Below are positions 39,701-54,700 of a stretch of DNA of 64,000 bases, piece after piece. The translations under genes were made by a program, and so were the position numbers. Source of the DNA: Meandrina meandrites (lineage: Eukaryota; Cnidaria; Anthozoa; Scleractinia; Meandrinidae); NCBI GenBank assembly GCA_963693305.1, contig OY855903.1, positions 55,795,350 through 55,859,349 of the forward strand, in the 5' to 3' direction. Below the pieces are notes generated by a model. The model made no database searches. It saw only the letters and a list, made by a program, of their open reading frames with translations, and had not been told where the DNA came from. The stretch's first letter is position 1. Every line of letters begins with the position of its first letter.

Positions 39701-42700
39701 TAAAGCTTGCTATTGTGCCAATAAGACCAGGTAAAATATTAGCGAGTTTTTTTTTTTTTTTCAAGATCTTTTAATCCATTTACTACTCCAGTACTAGTAG
39801 CAACAGATTTTAATCATTTTGTCAGGGAGTAAACAATTACTCCAATCGTTGTGCCAACTGCTAATGCTACAACTGAAACTGTAAATATTTTCCACTTTTT
39901 CTCTGGAAGTTTTTCTTCAAGTTTTTCTATTTCATTCTTGATAGCATGAATCATTCTCCTACTGAGGGTTCCTTATTCTCACCATCCTCAATCATTTCAT
40001 CTTCTCGAATTGTTTTAAGCTATTAGCTCCTCAAGCTTTGGACCAATTTAGACTTGAAACGATCGATGAAAGCAATTCATATTTACCTGAAGCTTCTTTC
40101 CAAGAGCATCGGAATATGCATAAACTCTTTCTTTTACGACTTTCAGATGAATAGGTTTTCTGTTTGGATATTCCAAATCAAGTTTTTCACGAGCGCTTCT
40201 GATCGCGATGTCTTCAGTGGATAGTTCATAACCAAGTTGCTTGATAAAAGATGTTTATGTAGTTTCAGGACCTTTTTCTTTACCTCTGTTCATTGTTGTC
40301 ATTTTAAGGTGTCTCACGACAGTTTCTTCTGGACCATACGTAACATTTTCAATTGGCTTACGCGGTGTTTACGTCACATCGCCGTCATCAACGAAAACTT
40401 CTGTTGCTTAAGGTGCCTATTAGCTCTGGGACAACCCTTATCAAGTTTTATAACTGAGAAGTGCCGGGCTTGAACATTTATTAAGAGTTAAAACCCTACG
40501 TTGGGTTATAGACACTTTCCGGAGATAGGCTCCGCAGGCTCCGGTCTGATGAGCCACTTGGCTTTAGAATTTATCTCTAACTATAGTCAAATGACGCGCT
40601 GGACGATTACATGTTTACATCATGCTTTGTAATTATGGCAATTAGTTTGGACATTCCAAATTCCAAAACTATGACGCCTGCTTACAATCAAACCCGATGT
40701 TCTTTTCCACGTAACGCTGGAATGTTGCATTAGAAGGTTCCAGCGGTGAAAGTCAGGGCATGCCGCTGTTCCCAGTGTTCACATGGTGCGGAGGACCGAG
40801 GAATCAAACTCGGAACTACCGACCTCGAGTATTACAGCCTGTTTCAAGGCGCTGGTGGACTGTTTGGAAAACTTGTTAGTCTATTTATTCCTTTTGTCCT
40901 CAATCGAGGAGCTGACGAGTCTTCCGAGAACAAAGTTAGATATCGGTAGGATAGAGGGCTTAAACGGGGAAATAAGAAGACCAGCGCTAACTACTTCATC
41001 TCACTCCCTCCAAAAAGTTTTGCAAACGCTGTATTCATGAATTTCTGCACCTGTACTCCACGTCTTTCAATATTGTCAGCTGAACAGTGATCAAGTCATA
41101 GTTGTGTTATTCTAATTCATTAATTAATGTTTCCCTTTATAACAGATACCTTCAAAACAACGCCATTCAAGAAATTACAGTGAAGATGTTTGGCGACAGT
41201 GGCTCGACGATACGATCAGTGTTGTAAGGACGAGTATTTTGTTACGATGAAACCCAATAATTGCAGTACTAACGGCCAATCAATGTCAGGCCGTATTTAC
41301 GGGGCGGTTCTTTAATAAGAGCATGACTAAATGAGCTTTTTATTAGAGCCAAAAATACGGCGCTTTTATAACGGGGTGGTCGTTTCTAAAAACAAGGCGG
41401 TATTAACGAGTTAATCGGTGCATCATGTTCCTCCAATTTACATTATTTACTGGAGGGCGAAAAGTGAGGCTGTCAAATCTAGTGTTTGTTTCAGACTTAA
41501 TAACTAGCTGTTTATTTTTCAACAATCTTTAAAGCTGTAAACTAAACTGAACAGGCCATTTTATGGAGGAAAAGTCTCTAGCATCGAAACTAATTTTACT
41601 TCTACGATATTTATTTTCTGAGAAAATATCTCATAAAAATGCTTCAATTCTTAATGGTTATGTGACGGTTATGTGTTTAAATATGTATTGTTGCATTCCT
41701 GGAATGCAAACTTTTTCCATTTTCCAGGGACCTTTCCAAGAACGAAATTCAAACTCTTCATGAAGATTCACTGAAAGGGGTGACAGTCAATGAAGAAATG
41801 TGAGATTTCATTCTTTAATGAGATTAAAAAACGAACATTAATATCTTTACCTATACTCGAAACACAACCCGCAGCAGTCTCTACCACCAATCCGTTTTGG
41901 TGAAGACATAATTCAGCCATCTCAATTTGCCAGAAACATTGGTGTGATATTTGACAGTACCATGACAATGCTTCCGCATATCAGTTCTATTTGTAAATCA
42001 GCCTCTTATCATCTGCACAACATCTCCCGGATAAGGAAATTCTTATCCACGAATACCACCGAGATCCTGGTCCATGCTTTTGTGTCTTCCAAACTCGACC
42101 ACTGCAACTCTCTTTTGTACAATGTGCCGAAGTGTGCCTTAAAAAAGCTCCAGTCTGTTCAGAACGCCGCTGCCCGACTTATCACGTGTTCCCAAAAGTA
42201 CGACCACATCACTCCAATACTGAAAGAATTACACTGGCTTACTGTTTCTGAACGCATTAAATTCAAGATTCTGTTACTTACCTTTAAGGCTCTTCATCAA
42301 CAATCTCCTGTCTACATTCAAGATTTGTTAACGTACTACCAACCTTCCAGAATCCTCCGATCATCACACTTATTACTTCTTAACCCTACCAATTTTCATC
42401 TGAAGTCGTATGGTTCTCGAGCTTTTGCTGTTTCCGCTCCTGAACTCTGGAACAGTCTACCTGTTTTTATCCGGTCTTGTGACAACTTAAGTTCTTTTAA
42501 ATCCAAACTCAAAACTCATCTTTTTAAGAAAACTTATTATTCTTAGCGGTTTTTACTTTTTATTACTTTTAATACACATTTTTAATTTGTTAAGATTTTT
42601 ACAGCTCATGTTAGCGAATTTTTATAGTTTTTATTATATTGTAATCTCTGTAGTCTTTTTTATCATTATTGTAAAGCGCGTAGAGCAGCCATGGATAGGC

Positions 42701-45700
42701 GCTATATAAATATTTTTTATTTTATTTTTTTTTTATTGTATAAAAAAAACAAATTAAACTGAACTTAGTTATGGTATTGCAATTTTCTATTAATATACAA
42801 GTTGTCACACTTTTTCAACATTTAGCTTTACCACGCCAAGTAAACTAGTGTTTTCTTTGAATAATGTCTCGTTCACTGTGTCTGCATTTTTTTTTTCTAT
42901 TTACAGACGACTTGGAGACAACAAACTGGGTTATTTTCCCTCGAAGGCTCTGGAGAAGCCAAACACAAGACTTCTGTAAGATATTACTAGCATTCTGAAT
43001 TATAACATTAAAGTACCAGAAATTTCTTTAGGAAATAAGCACAGCTTGACAAAACGTTTCCATATCAGTGTAATGGTGATGGAAAACTTTTTGTTTTCGT
43101 CACTTTGCAAGGTTTACCTACATGCCATCTCAAGATCATAGCAGCACCTCAACCTAATCTCGTACCCAGATCTCACTCTGTATGACACTGAAAAGTGAGA
43201 TCTCCTTCCCGCAAGGGCCGTGGGAGATCTGGGTACGAGAGTAACCTCAATCTTGAGGGACTCCATGTTAACTGATACTAAATGAGGGCATCAAGCATTC
43301 AATTCATTTTCGTGTTAGAAGATGATATCATCAGTGATGTGCGTACATTTGATATAAAGAAATTCAGTATTTGCGTCATTTGTTTAGCTATTATTTATAA
43401 TTATTATAATTTATATAGCTACTATGAAAGGACAAGCTGTGTACAGTTGTACAGTTTCCTGATCATCTATCCTTTTTCTATTTCAGGGAATTACGCAATA
43501 ACCAGATTCCATCCATTCCCGTTGGCTCGCTGGATTCGTTTCTGAATCTCAGACATGTGTAAGATGCAGTAAATGTTTACTCATCAAGTTTTCTTAGAAA
43601 ATTTCAGCGCACATTTAAAAGGCAATTGTAATACAAGATCGGAACAAAACTTCGAAAATGCGGAAATAAGATTAAGGGGGCTAACAAGGGCTGATCTTCA
43701 GTTAAAAAGTGGCCTGAAATGGGAGGTTTGGTAGGTTTCATTGTTTTCTTACGCGCTATCAGGTATGATGGTTTGTAATGTGTAGGGTATTCCATGATAG
43801 TTTGATGATCTACCACAATTAATTATTTTGCATATCCGTCGTCATTTTTGTTGACCATAGGTTTGTTTCGGATAACCTTATCACTTCCTTGGGCGCCAAC
43901 TTATTTAGCAAGCTGACAAGCCTCGAAACATTGTAAGTTCGTGTATCTGATCTTTTACATTAACTTACTTAAATTCATGATCTGTCAGACTTGACTTGAC
44001 TTGAATTTATCTACTTGATTTGACTTGGCGTGGCGTCTCGTGATGTGACTTAACTTAACTTGACTTGGCTTGACATTACTTGACTTGACGTGACGAGACT
44101 TAACATGCCGTGACGTGACTTGACTTAACTTGAGTTCACTTGCCTTAACTTGCGTTGGCTTGACTTACCTTACCGACTTAGCTTGACCTGTTAAATTAAG
44201 TTGAATTGAATTAAATTGAATTGACCTCACTCGGCCTCATCCCTTCCAGAAGTTCTAGCAGCGCTCCCAGTTGCTTCATTTCAAAGAAAGAGCCACGAGG
44301 TTCCTCATCGGCTTTTCTTTATGTTGTTGTTTGTATCCAATAGAGAATTACAAAGAAACCGAATCAGTGTGATTGAGCCAGGAGCCTTTAACGGCCTCGT
44401 CAGACTGGATCGATTGTAAGTAATAAATACTAATCATGAAATGTTGAATTGTGCTTTACAACTTATAACAAATGAATGTAACCGTAAATTAAAACTCCGA
44501 TGAAGCTGACTTTGGACTGTAACGCGTCCCATAATATTTGGAGAGCACGCATAAATGTAAGATTGCCTGTTCCTGACATGGTACATGCGGCAAAATAAAT
44601 CGATACATGTTAAAAGAAATACAAAAGAAAGAAATCGCGTATTTTTCTCTCCTGTCACTTCTTACGCTCTCGATTTTAACTGGCAAGGACGTTCGCGCGA
44701 AAATTTCCTAGTCGACAGACTTTTAAAATTTTTTACTGCAGTCGCATAATGAGTTACTTGTGTCAGAAATACAAAAAGAAGTAGGCCTTACCGTTCCTCG
44801 TCCCCAGGCGCCGGTCTGTTTACGCGGCAAGGTGGGAAAACAGGGGGCGCGGGGATAGATGGTTATGGAGCGAGCCGCAAAGCGGCGTCCCCCTTCCCGT
44901 TCGCAACAGTCCCACAACGCCAAGCGATCTGCGAATTATCAATCCCTGATTATATGGCTACAATAGTACGCGCGCTCTGATTGGCTGCTGAACGGGCAAG
45001 ATTTTCTTGTAATAACCGGGCATTCTGGAAATTTTTCTCGGCTCGACGACTCTTTTGAGTTTTGAGGCTGTTTAGGCTACGAGCGCGATGGCGAAAACAA
45101 AAAATAGCGACTAACGTTAACCATCTTGTCAATATTTAAAGAAGAAAAATACTGGCATAAGTATTAGCGGCAAAGAGAGCCACAGCGAGAATGAGTTTTA
45201 TTATCCAGTGGAGCATGAACAGACCAAAACTGAGCAAAACAGCATGGCCAACGTTGTCACTCAGGGGGACGAAAATTCAAGTAACAGTCAAGAGGAATTA
45301 CAAAAGTTTGTTCTAGAACAGAAAAGTGAAAACACTGTGAAAAAAACGTCAAGTGATATGAAGTGTTTTTACCGTTTTCTTGGCTCGATAAACAAGAGAA
45401 ATGTTCAGATTTTGGACTTACCACCAGAAGAACTTGACCACCTCCTGGGAAAGTTCTTTTAAGAGGAAAGGAAAGTCAGTGGTGATGAATACGAGCCAAG
45501 AACTTTGACGGGACTGCAGAGAGGTATCCATGCAGAGGTTTCTGTCGGACTCTGGGTCCAAAATGAACATTCTGAAGGACGATGAGTTTGCCTTTTCACG
45601 AGAAGTGCTGGAATCCAAGCGTAAAAACCTCGTTGTGCAAGGAAAAGGCAACCGTCCCAACCCGACTCCCTCGCTTACTGAAGAAGAAGAAGAAGAAGAA

Positions 45701-48700
45701 GAAGAAGAAGAAGAAGAAGAAGCTTTTTCAGAGTGGCGCATTCAGTGCAGAAAATCCCGTAGCACTTCAGAGAACCATGTGGTGGATTCTCTCCCTGCAT
45801 TTCGGGTTTAGAGCCCGTCACGAGAGCCGTAAATTGTGCTGGGAAGACGTTTTCTTACAGACGGATCCAATTCAAGATGGCCGCGAAATGCCTGTTTAGT
45901 TGAATGAGCGGGGCACCAAGACACAAAAAGGCGAAGAAAATGGCCACAGGCGTCCTTTCTCGCCATAAGCATACGCCACAACACAGAGAGGTGCCCTGTG
46001 CAATTTTACAAGCTGTTCAGAAGCCACCGACCTGATTAAATGAACGAGCCAGAAGGTCAATTCTTCCTTGCTGTACGGCAAGGCGGGCGACCGCCGAGTA
46101 AATCCTCAAGTGTGGTACATGAAGGCGCCCCTTGGAAAGAATTAAATAGGCAAATTCTTGAAAACAGCCGCAGATGAAGTCAGTCTCCAAGCGGCCACAA
46201 AAATCTTCAAAGCCTCCAATCATACAAGTTAGCAAATGAGCACCATCAGCGAAAAATTTCGTATATCTTGAGTGGTTCAAGTCAGTCCCAAAATGCCCAG
46301 CAGATAACTGCTCCTCCAGCCAATAGTGGTGGCCAGTTAATGGCAAATTCCCAGCAATCACACAGCCAGCCGAGTCTCCAACACACGACGAATTCGCTTG
46401 CTGTGAATAATGCAAGCGTTCCAGCAGCTTCAAATGGTGTTTTTCCTGAAGTAGTATCTCTGGATACCATTTCCACATCATCAATGGCTTAGTGAAGTTG
46501 ATCCAACAAGGGAAAAAGCGACATTTTGTTATTGAGAGTGACGACGAAGATTAATTAACATTTTCATCGCAAATTTTACTGAAATCACTGCCCATCTTTG
46601 CTAAGCTTTTAACCTTTTTAAGGATCAAACACTTATAAACACAGGTCAGTTTGTTTTGTGAAAAATAAATTGGTTAAATTTGCTCTATATCTTGGCGTAA
46701 TGAAGACAAAAATTGTCTCATTGTCAAAGAAACTGTTTCTTCTGGTTTCGATCGCATGGCCAGGTTCGTTTCGGTTAAGTGCACATGACCTCGAATGACC
46801 TCTTGCGCGCGCAAACTGATATTGAAAAACGTTTCCCATTTTTTTTCGCTCGGTCAATACATCAAGGCCTCGGCCTCGATTTCCCGTAATGACCTCACTC
46901 TCGGTTAATAAGTGGTATATAACGCAAAGTGCACCGCGCACGACCAGGGAGTGACGCCTGGCGACGAGGCTGGGGATCACCGGCTTCGTTTCCGAGATAA
47001 ACCGTGTGGAAAGCTACCCTGATTGGCGCACGTAACTAAGCATGTTTTACAGGGAATGTAGTTAGAAATATCGAAGATGAAGGCAAACGATCTTAGTAAT
47101 ATTTTGAAGAAGTACGTCTGTTGCACAAATAATTCCTAGTCTTGCAATCGTTTATGTAGGACTTAAACCTGAAAATAGCATTTGAACCCGTCGTACAACA
47201 AAGCGAAAGGCTCAAAAACCGTAATTCTAACGTGCGTGGGCAAAAAAATCAAACTTTAAATCGATAGATTTTCTTCATTTTCTCACAAAACGTAGATAAT
47301 CGTTAACAAAAGTGATCTGTTAAGAAAAAAGTGGGGGATTGCTGACCATTTAAGAGAGCAAACTGCAAGTGAAGTAATGTATGTATGTTTTTAGAAAGTT
47401 TCCTCAGCGTACGCGCTGATACATGACGTGGCTTGGCGTTGCGACGTGAATAACGTGCGCAGTAAGGATGCGTACACTGCATGAGAATTTCTATACCTTG
47501 CATATCTAAAACTAATACTTACTCGTTGCATAGTTTATGTTTGGCCTACATGGACTATTAAGCATTTATATATTTTTGTTATTTTGCACATGTAGGTATT
47601 TATATGACAATCAGATTGCGTTTTTGCCAACGTTTCCCGAACTGAAGCTTCTACGGGCTTTGTAAGTAAACTTTGTAGGACTACGTGCAAAGAACAGATG
47701 TATTTTTCATGCTGTCTTACATGATGTAAGGGGCGCGTAAAAGTGGGTTGGTCGTGTTGGATTATTTAAGTGTCTCGCCGTGGTTTAATCCTTTTCCATT
47801 GAGTCATATCTTCTTCGAGGACTCCATATCAGTAGCAATCAAAATAATTTTGTCACTCTCTGTTCAAAAAAAGCGCAGCTTTTACAATAAAGTACTCGGA
47901 AAGCACACTAACTTTTTCAATGTGTCGTTTACCTCTTGAACCGATTTTCTCCAGGTGGCTCAAGGATAACAAAATAGAGAATCTAGGGCAGGACTGTTTC
48001 AACGAACTTCAGAAGTTGCAAGAACTGTAAGTATGAAATTTCATCGTATAAACTGACAGAAAACTAGGGAGTATTGACGACGATATGACTGAACTATAGC
48101 GTTAAGTAAGTAATTGTGCTAGAAGTAGCATTATAGTTTACAAGTAGTCCTATCTTAATTAGTCGTGCAAGTATTGTCTTGTACGAAGTGTAAATATCAT
48201 AGCTAGAGTATTATATTCCAAGTTATGCGATTATTCGTTTTATAAGTTCTGCAAATGTATGTATTAAATTATAAGAAGTGTTAGTGTCGGATTGAGCGTT
48301 AGCAATCGTATTGGAAGGAAATTTTCACGAGTCTACTGTCATAGTCACGTGGCCTGGTCAGCCACTTTGCAACCTGTGGAGACTCCAGCACATTTTTCAC
48401 TTTCCACAAGCTCGGCAAATCTGAGCACTCCAAACATTGATGATGAATTTACTTTCAATGATCACATCAGCGACATCTGCAAAAAAGCCAGCACGAAATT
48501 AGGGGTGATGGCAAGACTCCGCAACCTGATCCCATGCAAGACCACACTTCAGCTATACGTAACAGCAGTTCTTCCCCATTTGACCTACTGTTTGGCATTT
48601 CTGCAAGAAAACTGATAGGCGTAAGCTTGAAAAGGTCCAACGACGTGCATTTAGAGTCATTTTCAACAACAAAACAGACTCTTATGAAGATCTCCTAAGG

Positions 48701-51700
48701 TGTGCAGAGTTGCCCTGGCCTCTGTCTAGAATAGGCGGCTCCAAGACATCGCAATTTTTATGTACAAAGTTAGAAATGGCCAGGGCCGTGATTGCATAGC
48801 TGAACTTTTTAATATTGCAAACAAAGGTTATTCCTTAACAAATGCTGACTTTGACGTGCCTAGCTACTCCTCAGTGAGATATGGTAAACATTCAATCAGA
48901 TATCTGGGTCCATACCTGTGGTGCAGACTAGACTCAAGTGACGGGCGGCGACGGCAGACATAAGACAATTTTCGAAACTGTATTACAAAGAAAGACCTTG
49001 TTTTTTTAATCGAGGACACGTGAAACAATTGTAATATATGCAGCATGTAATCACACTTAAAGTATATTCACTTTCTCTCTTTTTTTATTCATCTTATCAA
49101 TGACTTTTTTAATATGGATCGTAAAATTATTGTAAATATCAGTTTTAGATGAAATATGGTTTTAAATTTTAACCAAGCATAATATTTTAAATATGATATT
49201 TTAGCATAATTTATACTACCTACTTTTATTTTCAATTTTAAATGTTATTTTAGTGTCCCCAATTAGCTTAAAAGTAAGTTTGTTCGATCATTCATTCTCG
49301 AAGGTTCTGAGTTTGAAAGTCTGCTCTCACTGGCCGCCATGTAAATATTATACAACTATTACGTACGTGACTACTGCCGTGTTCCATCTCCTCTATTGCA
49401 GCAACCTTGCAGGCACAAACCAGTTCGCCTGCGACTGTAACGTATACGACTCTCTTGTTGTCGCTATTGACGCCTTAAGTTCCTCAAGAGCAGCCGTCTG
49501 TCGTACACCTTCACAAGTAGCTGAGGCAAAGTTCTACCCAGGAGGGTCCTACGAGGCATTTAACCGCCAACTATTTCTCTGCAGTAAGATATTATTGTAA
49601 CAAAATAATTCTTAACAAATTTAAGGTTGAATGCTACCGTTGAACTGCCTCTAGAAATAAGCTTAAAACGTAATTTCCAAATAGGGATAAAATTACTTCG
49701 TATTTTCTTCCGATTCCACCCAGTCATGTAGAATACAAACAATGCCCGAGCTGACGAGTACAAATATCATGCGATATGTGCTTAAGACCGCTTTGACACT
49801 ATCTTTTGTATTCTTGTGCGATCTGACCACACGAGAGCCCTAAATCAAAGAGCAGCCAAACTAACGCTTTACCCTGATAACCGTGTGGTCATGGGAGCAA
49901 AGCAGAGCAATCTCCCAGCATCGAACTGCCTTTGTATAATTTTTGGCGGCATTCTCTTGAATTGTTTTAGTTACTTCACCATTCGTTCGGAAACGGGGTT
50001 GACAATTTCAGTTACTACAACGTTTGCATTTTGTCCGTACTTTTCAAAAAGCATCATGACTAAATTCAAAGAATTTTAATGTACCTCGTGTGGTGATTTA
50101 TCACGATCAGCGAATTGCTACGGAACTCAAATTTAGAGCGATAAGCAACCTACAATTTCGTTTTATTTACTGTATCTACTGGCCGGTAATTGCTTGCAGA
50201 AGAACAATTATGCCTTTGATATCTCTTGGCCAGGAATAAATGGAGACGAGCGCTTGTATTTCCCTTTTGTGAGAGCCTCTGCTAGCAGGGAAGCTATACA
50301 CAAAAAAGTACTTTGTTTAGGTAAAATAAAAAGCCAGGAAGCTATGGATTCCGATATACACAGAGGCTCGAACGATTTATGTTGTATCGATCAGGGATCT
50401 CTGCATCCCGTACCTCTGTTTAACGACGTCAAGACTTGGAAACTTTAACGTAATCTTGTAAACTGTACATACATTTGATGCGATGCCAGAACGTCTGCCT
50501 GAAGCGCTCACACAGACTGCTTGACTGCTTCGTAGCTAGCCAGCTTATCGCGACTTCGTCGCTTTTATATCGCGACTGAATCGCGATATAGGAGCTTAAC
50601 CTTTCAATAGTAGTAAGTTATTGAAACTCGTTAGATTCCAGAAACAGAGTTATCGAAATACACGTCAATCATTAGGCTTATCCTTGGTAGATCAGTAAAC
50701 GTTCTACCATCATATCACACACCTTCTGATCCTAGCCCGTAACACTGTAAGTAAATAAAAAACAGAAAGCGCAAGTATGAGGGGCGTTAGACGCTAAAAT
50801 CCACTAGATCCATTTAACACCTACGAGAAGGCAGAATTTCGAGACAAAATCACCTCGTTTCATTACTTTCTAGAATGATGAAAAAGGGAGCTTTTGCGTT
50901 AGAACTTTCCGATAGTATGACCTCAATTTGTAGGTAATGTTGCCATTTGAGTGCAACCACTATAGATATAGTAGAACATCTGCATTATGTAGAGACCAGC
51001 AGGTTAACGAAATGGCGGTGTTGATCAGTAGCTATCAGTTAGAAGGAGTGGTATGTCTACCAACGATAATTAATAAATGGATATTTGTCTTGGAAGTCAT
51101 ACAGATGTGAGAAAAGATTGAAGAATTTCGCAACAAACAAACACCGTAATGAAATTTAAAAAAAAAACTGACTGAAAAGTAGAAAAAAAGATAAAAAAAG
51201 GAAATACCTTAATAAAAGTCCAGGAAACTAGGAAATTGTTCACCTGGATAGATGTTTACGATTCCTTGAAGCATTCAACATGAAAGACTTTTAATTCATC
51301 TTATGCAAAATGGTCGTGGTCTCAAAGAGATCTTTGATTAATTGCAGATCCAGTCAACGTGTCGGCATCAGCGCCTGGCGATTTTCAACTGAATGTCACG
51401 TGGGACAGGCCTGATGAACTTCACTCGTTCATCAACTTCACACAGAACACGACAACGCTTAGCACATGGGACGCTGTCAAGGTACTGATTAACCTTTATA
51501 AAATGTTTGACAAATTGCGCGCGCTATGATTGGTCGGTTCGAGTTCATTATAGCTCCATTAAACCACAATGGTGTTGCGTTAACAAACGTGAACTTTGAA
51601 AATCTCTCGAACACCATGGGCTTACGCGGTAGACAAGATCATTACCATGCATATGTCGAGGACTTCACTATTTCGCAAATGGCAAACGGGAGCAAAGTAA

Positions 51701-54700
51701 TGGAATTCAAAGAAAATCCCACAAAACAAGACAAGGAGGTCTTGGGAATGCGACTCGCCGTTCTCCCCAGCAGATGTGTTCAACAGACAGTGGTGAACGG
51801 GATCCCGTAAAACTCTTCGAAGAATGGTTGGGGCATCGACCCGACGCGTTGAAGAAATTTGGTCCGTTGTCCTTATCGATTATTCCAGGACCAAAAACAT
51901 ACGTCTGGTACACCAAAACACGAATGGGTCAACACAGAATCAACCAGATTATGAAGTCGGTAGCTAGCTGTTTGCCTGCAGATTGCAGCAAGAAGATCAC
52001 AAATCATTCAACGAGAAAAGCCGTTGTTGCCAAGCTCAAGAGCGCCAGTCAACCTCGCCAGATAAGTGACAGACCATGCTCGAGAATCGTCCTTGGACGA
52101 CAAAGAACGACGAGAATTATCCCACATCGCCTGCGGATATGTTCCAGCGACTGCAGCGCAACCCAACTCAACTTTGGAGATTCATGTCGTGAGTTCTTAA
52201 CGGCCGACAACAAGTGGTTTGCCAGCATCGTTCGTCTCATCAGCTGCGAGTAAAGAGAATGTCAGGCCACCACAGCTCGGCCAAAGCTTACCCGTCTGTT
52301 CCAGTCGTTCTAGTCAAGTTTCCGGCTTGGAGAAATCTTTTGGCGCCTTTTGAATCTTCAACAATTGCGTGTTCAACACGAAGAACCAAAACGGCGAAGA
52401 ATCATCTTTGACTCCGGCTCAGAGTAGTTTGCAGTCTTGACTCAGGTTGGACACCGCAATTTTTCAAAAACGAATTGCCCTAATAAACTCTTGTGGCATC
52501 AGCTAAACTATGTTTTTGAAACGAACTTTTGATGTTGTTCGCGCATGACTGGGCATTTGATTGACGTTTGACTTATTTTTAGGCGCGTTACTTGGTGACC
52601 AAAACACGTCACCGACGTGCGGAAATTAAAAGTTTACTTTTAGAGCAAAAAAGCACAGAAAAAATAGTGAACATAAAAAAACTGTAATCGTTTTGAACAA
52701 TTAATTGTTATTTGTCAATAACACTTTTAGGGCGTCATTTATTAAAACAATTTACGCCATTCATCACCTTCTCTCATTTCTTCTTTTGTCCTTTCCAACA
52801 TCTTCGGGAATTGTAATAATTATGCTACGCGGTCGTCCGATTTTGTTCGTATGATTACAGACCGAATTGGACTCCACTCAGTCCTATTACCATTTTAATA
52901 TACAATCTTCGTTCACTGTCCAAAATCCACGCGCGCAATTGGTTAAAATCGAGCACGTGATTTTACTTTACCTGTCGTCAGCAAACTCCGACAGTGCATT
53001 ATTGACAATAACGCATAAAAATCGTGCATTATTGACAATGGCTTCAGCTGACAGATTTGCAGAAATACTGGGAGAACAAATATGAACTTCTGAACGATTT
53101 TGTGAATGATTTTAAGCCTCACTTACATTTAATTTATCTATGGCTTTTTGTAATTTCTATATTCTTAAACTACGCTAGTATAATTTTGTGCTACTTAGCT
53201 AGAACTGAATTCTTATTCTATTTATTAAAAATTCTTGTTCAAAGTTCGCAAAATTGTGTATTGCGTGCAGTGTACTCAGATTGTATATTAAAAGGGTTAG
53301 AGGCTGTTAGTTCGTGTTTTGTTTACAAATACACGCACTTGCTGGCAGCACAATGAACTCGAAATTTTCAATACTGCACTCGGCTACGCCTCGTGCAGTA
53401 TTGAAAATTTCTCGTTCATTGTGCAGCCAGCGCGTGCGTGTATTTGTAAACAAAACACTCACAACAGTCTCTAACCCATAAATAAAGCACGCGGCTACGT
53501 CACACGCGTGCTTTATCGAGTTATAATGCACGGTGCTTACGTCACGAGTTTGAGCACGCGCTTTCCTTAGCATTCTATAAAGAAAAAAAGAAAAAAACTT
53601 CATCCTCGTGCATTGTTGAGTTATATAAGCACTGGGGAGTTTTTAAGAACACTGCACTTCTCTTGTGTTTTTAACTCAACAATGCATTCAGATGCGTTTT
53701 TTATTTCTTTAATAAATCATTTGTGGCCTTACACCCATCACATATTACCTTTCAAGTCTCCTCTTGGACAGTTATCGCTTATAATTCAATGTTCTTTATG
53801 AGCAATTCTTGCTTATGCTCTTATCTTGTCTCGCATAGTTATTACAAGTTATTACTGAAGATTCCAATTTTGATATTGAAATTTGTACTCCGAGTTGTTT
53901 CCAGCTTTTTCCCTTGACCTGGCGCCTGGGAAAGTTCAGTTTGGAAGTCCAAAAATATTGGACTTCCAGTCGATTTGTACATGCCTAGCTTTCAAATAGT
54001 CCGACGGCTTAGCTCGAAATTTCAGGTGAATTGTACACTTTTGGATGCAAGCATGAAATTTGGCACACTGAAAGTGGGCACCAACACAAGTTTTTTCAGA
54101 TATAGTGCCAAGCGGAAAAATGCCATTTTCCTGATGGAAACCGTAATTTATTAAATCAACGAAATTTCGTGAAATGTTTGTTTGTCCTGGTTTATAGACC
54201 AACATTATAATGTCATTGTAACTATTGTAACTGTTATTGTAACTGTAAAAGTAAAAGGTGTATAAAAGCGCAAGAAGAAGTACGTCGTGGGGGAGGGGGG
54301 GAGGGGTTCTTGGCTGAAAATTTAATTTGCTGCTAATTAACTAGCTGGAATTACGAAATTGGCGTTGGTACTATATCGAGAATTGATTAGCATGTGAATG
54401 CTTGTAATCCTGCAAAAATCGCACAATTCAGGAGCTAAGCCGCCGGACTAAAAAGCATGGCTCAACAAACTTCTTGGTGTTTCACTTCCAGCCATTTCTA
54501 CTGTTTTTAAACCAATCAAAATGCTGCAACAGAGCTCTCAAGAGTCGCTCTTTTTGTCAATTTTGAGCAGTAAGGAACGAAGACGTGAGGCACGAGTTTG
54601 GATGAACTCGCCAACAACGAAGAAGAGGGATTTAGCTGTCAAATCACGTTCACATCAGCAAATCAATGACCGCCCAGAAATCTACCACAATGAAAAATGG

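Larger units (their letters stand above)
38333..40500. other. Unrecognised degraded multi-ORF segment
   Basis: A segment of small, convergently arranged coding remnants unlike the other transposons here. Plus strand: 39022-39159 (45 aa, [20 protein letters not shown], then acidic) and a frame ending at 39580 with [15 protein letters not shown]. Minus strand: 39814-39954, about 40092-40370, and a charged helix ending at 38532. Two of the frames end in hydrophobic segments. Small membrane and coiled-coil proteins on both strands suggest a relic of a multi-gene element (for example Polinton-like), but no diagnostic gene was seen, so the identity is open. Confidence 0.4.

Noticed and set aside
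39954..39960. AGGAGA before a small ORF as a ribosome binding site
   Set aside because: The locus is eukaryotic with spliceosomal introns, so a Shine-Dalgarno reading is not meaningful.
45582..45899. Poly-Lys or poly-Glu protein frames
   Set aside because: They come from the (GAA)n microsatellite within a recombinase relic.
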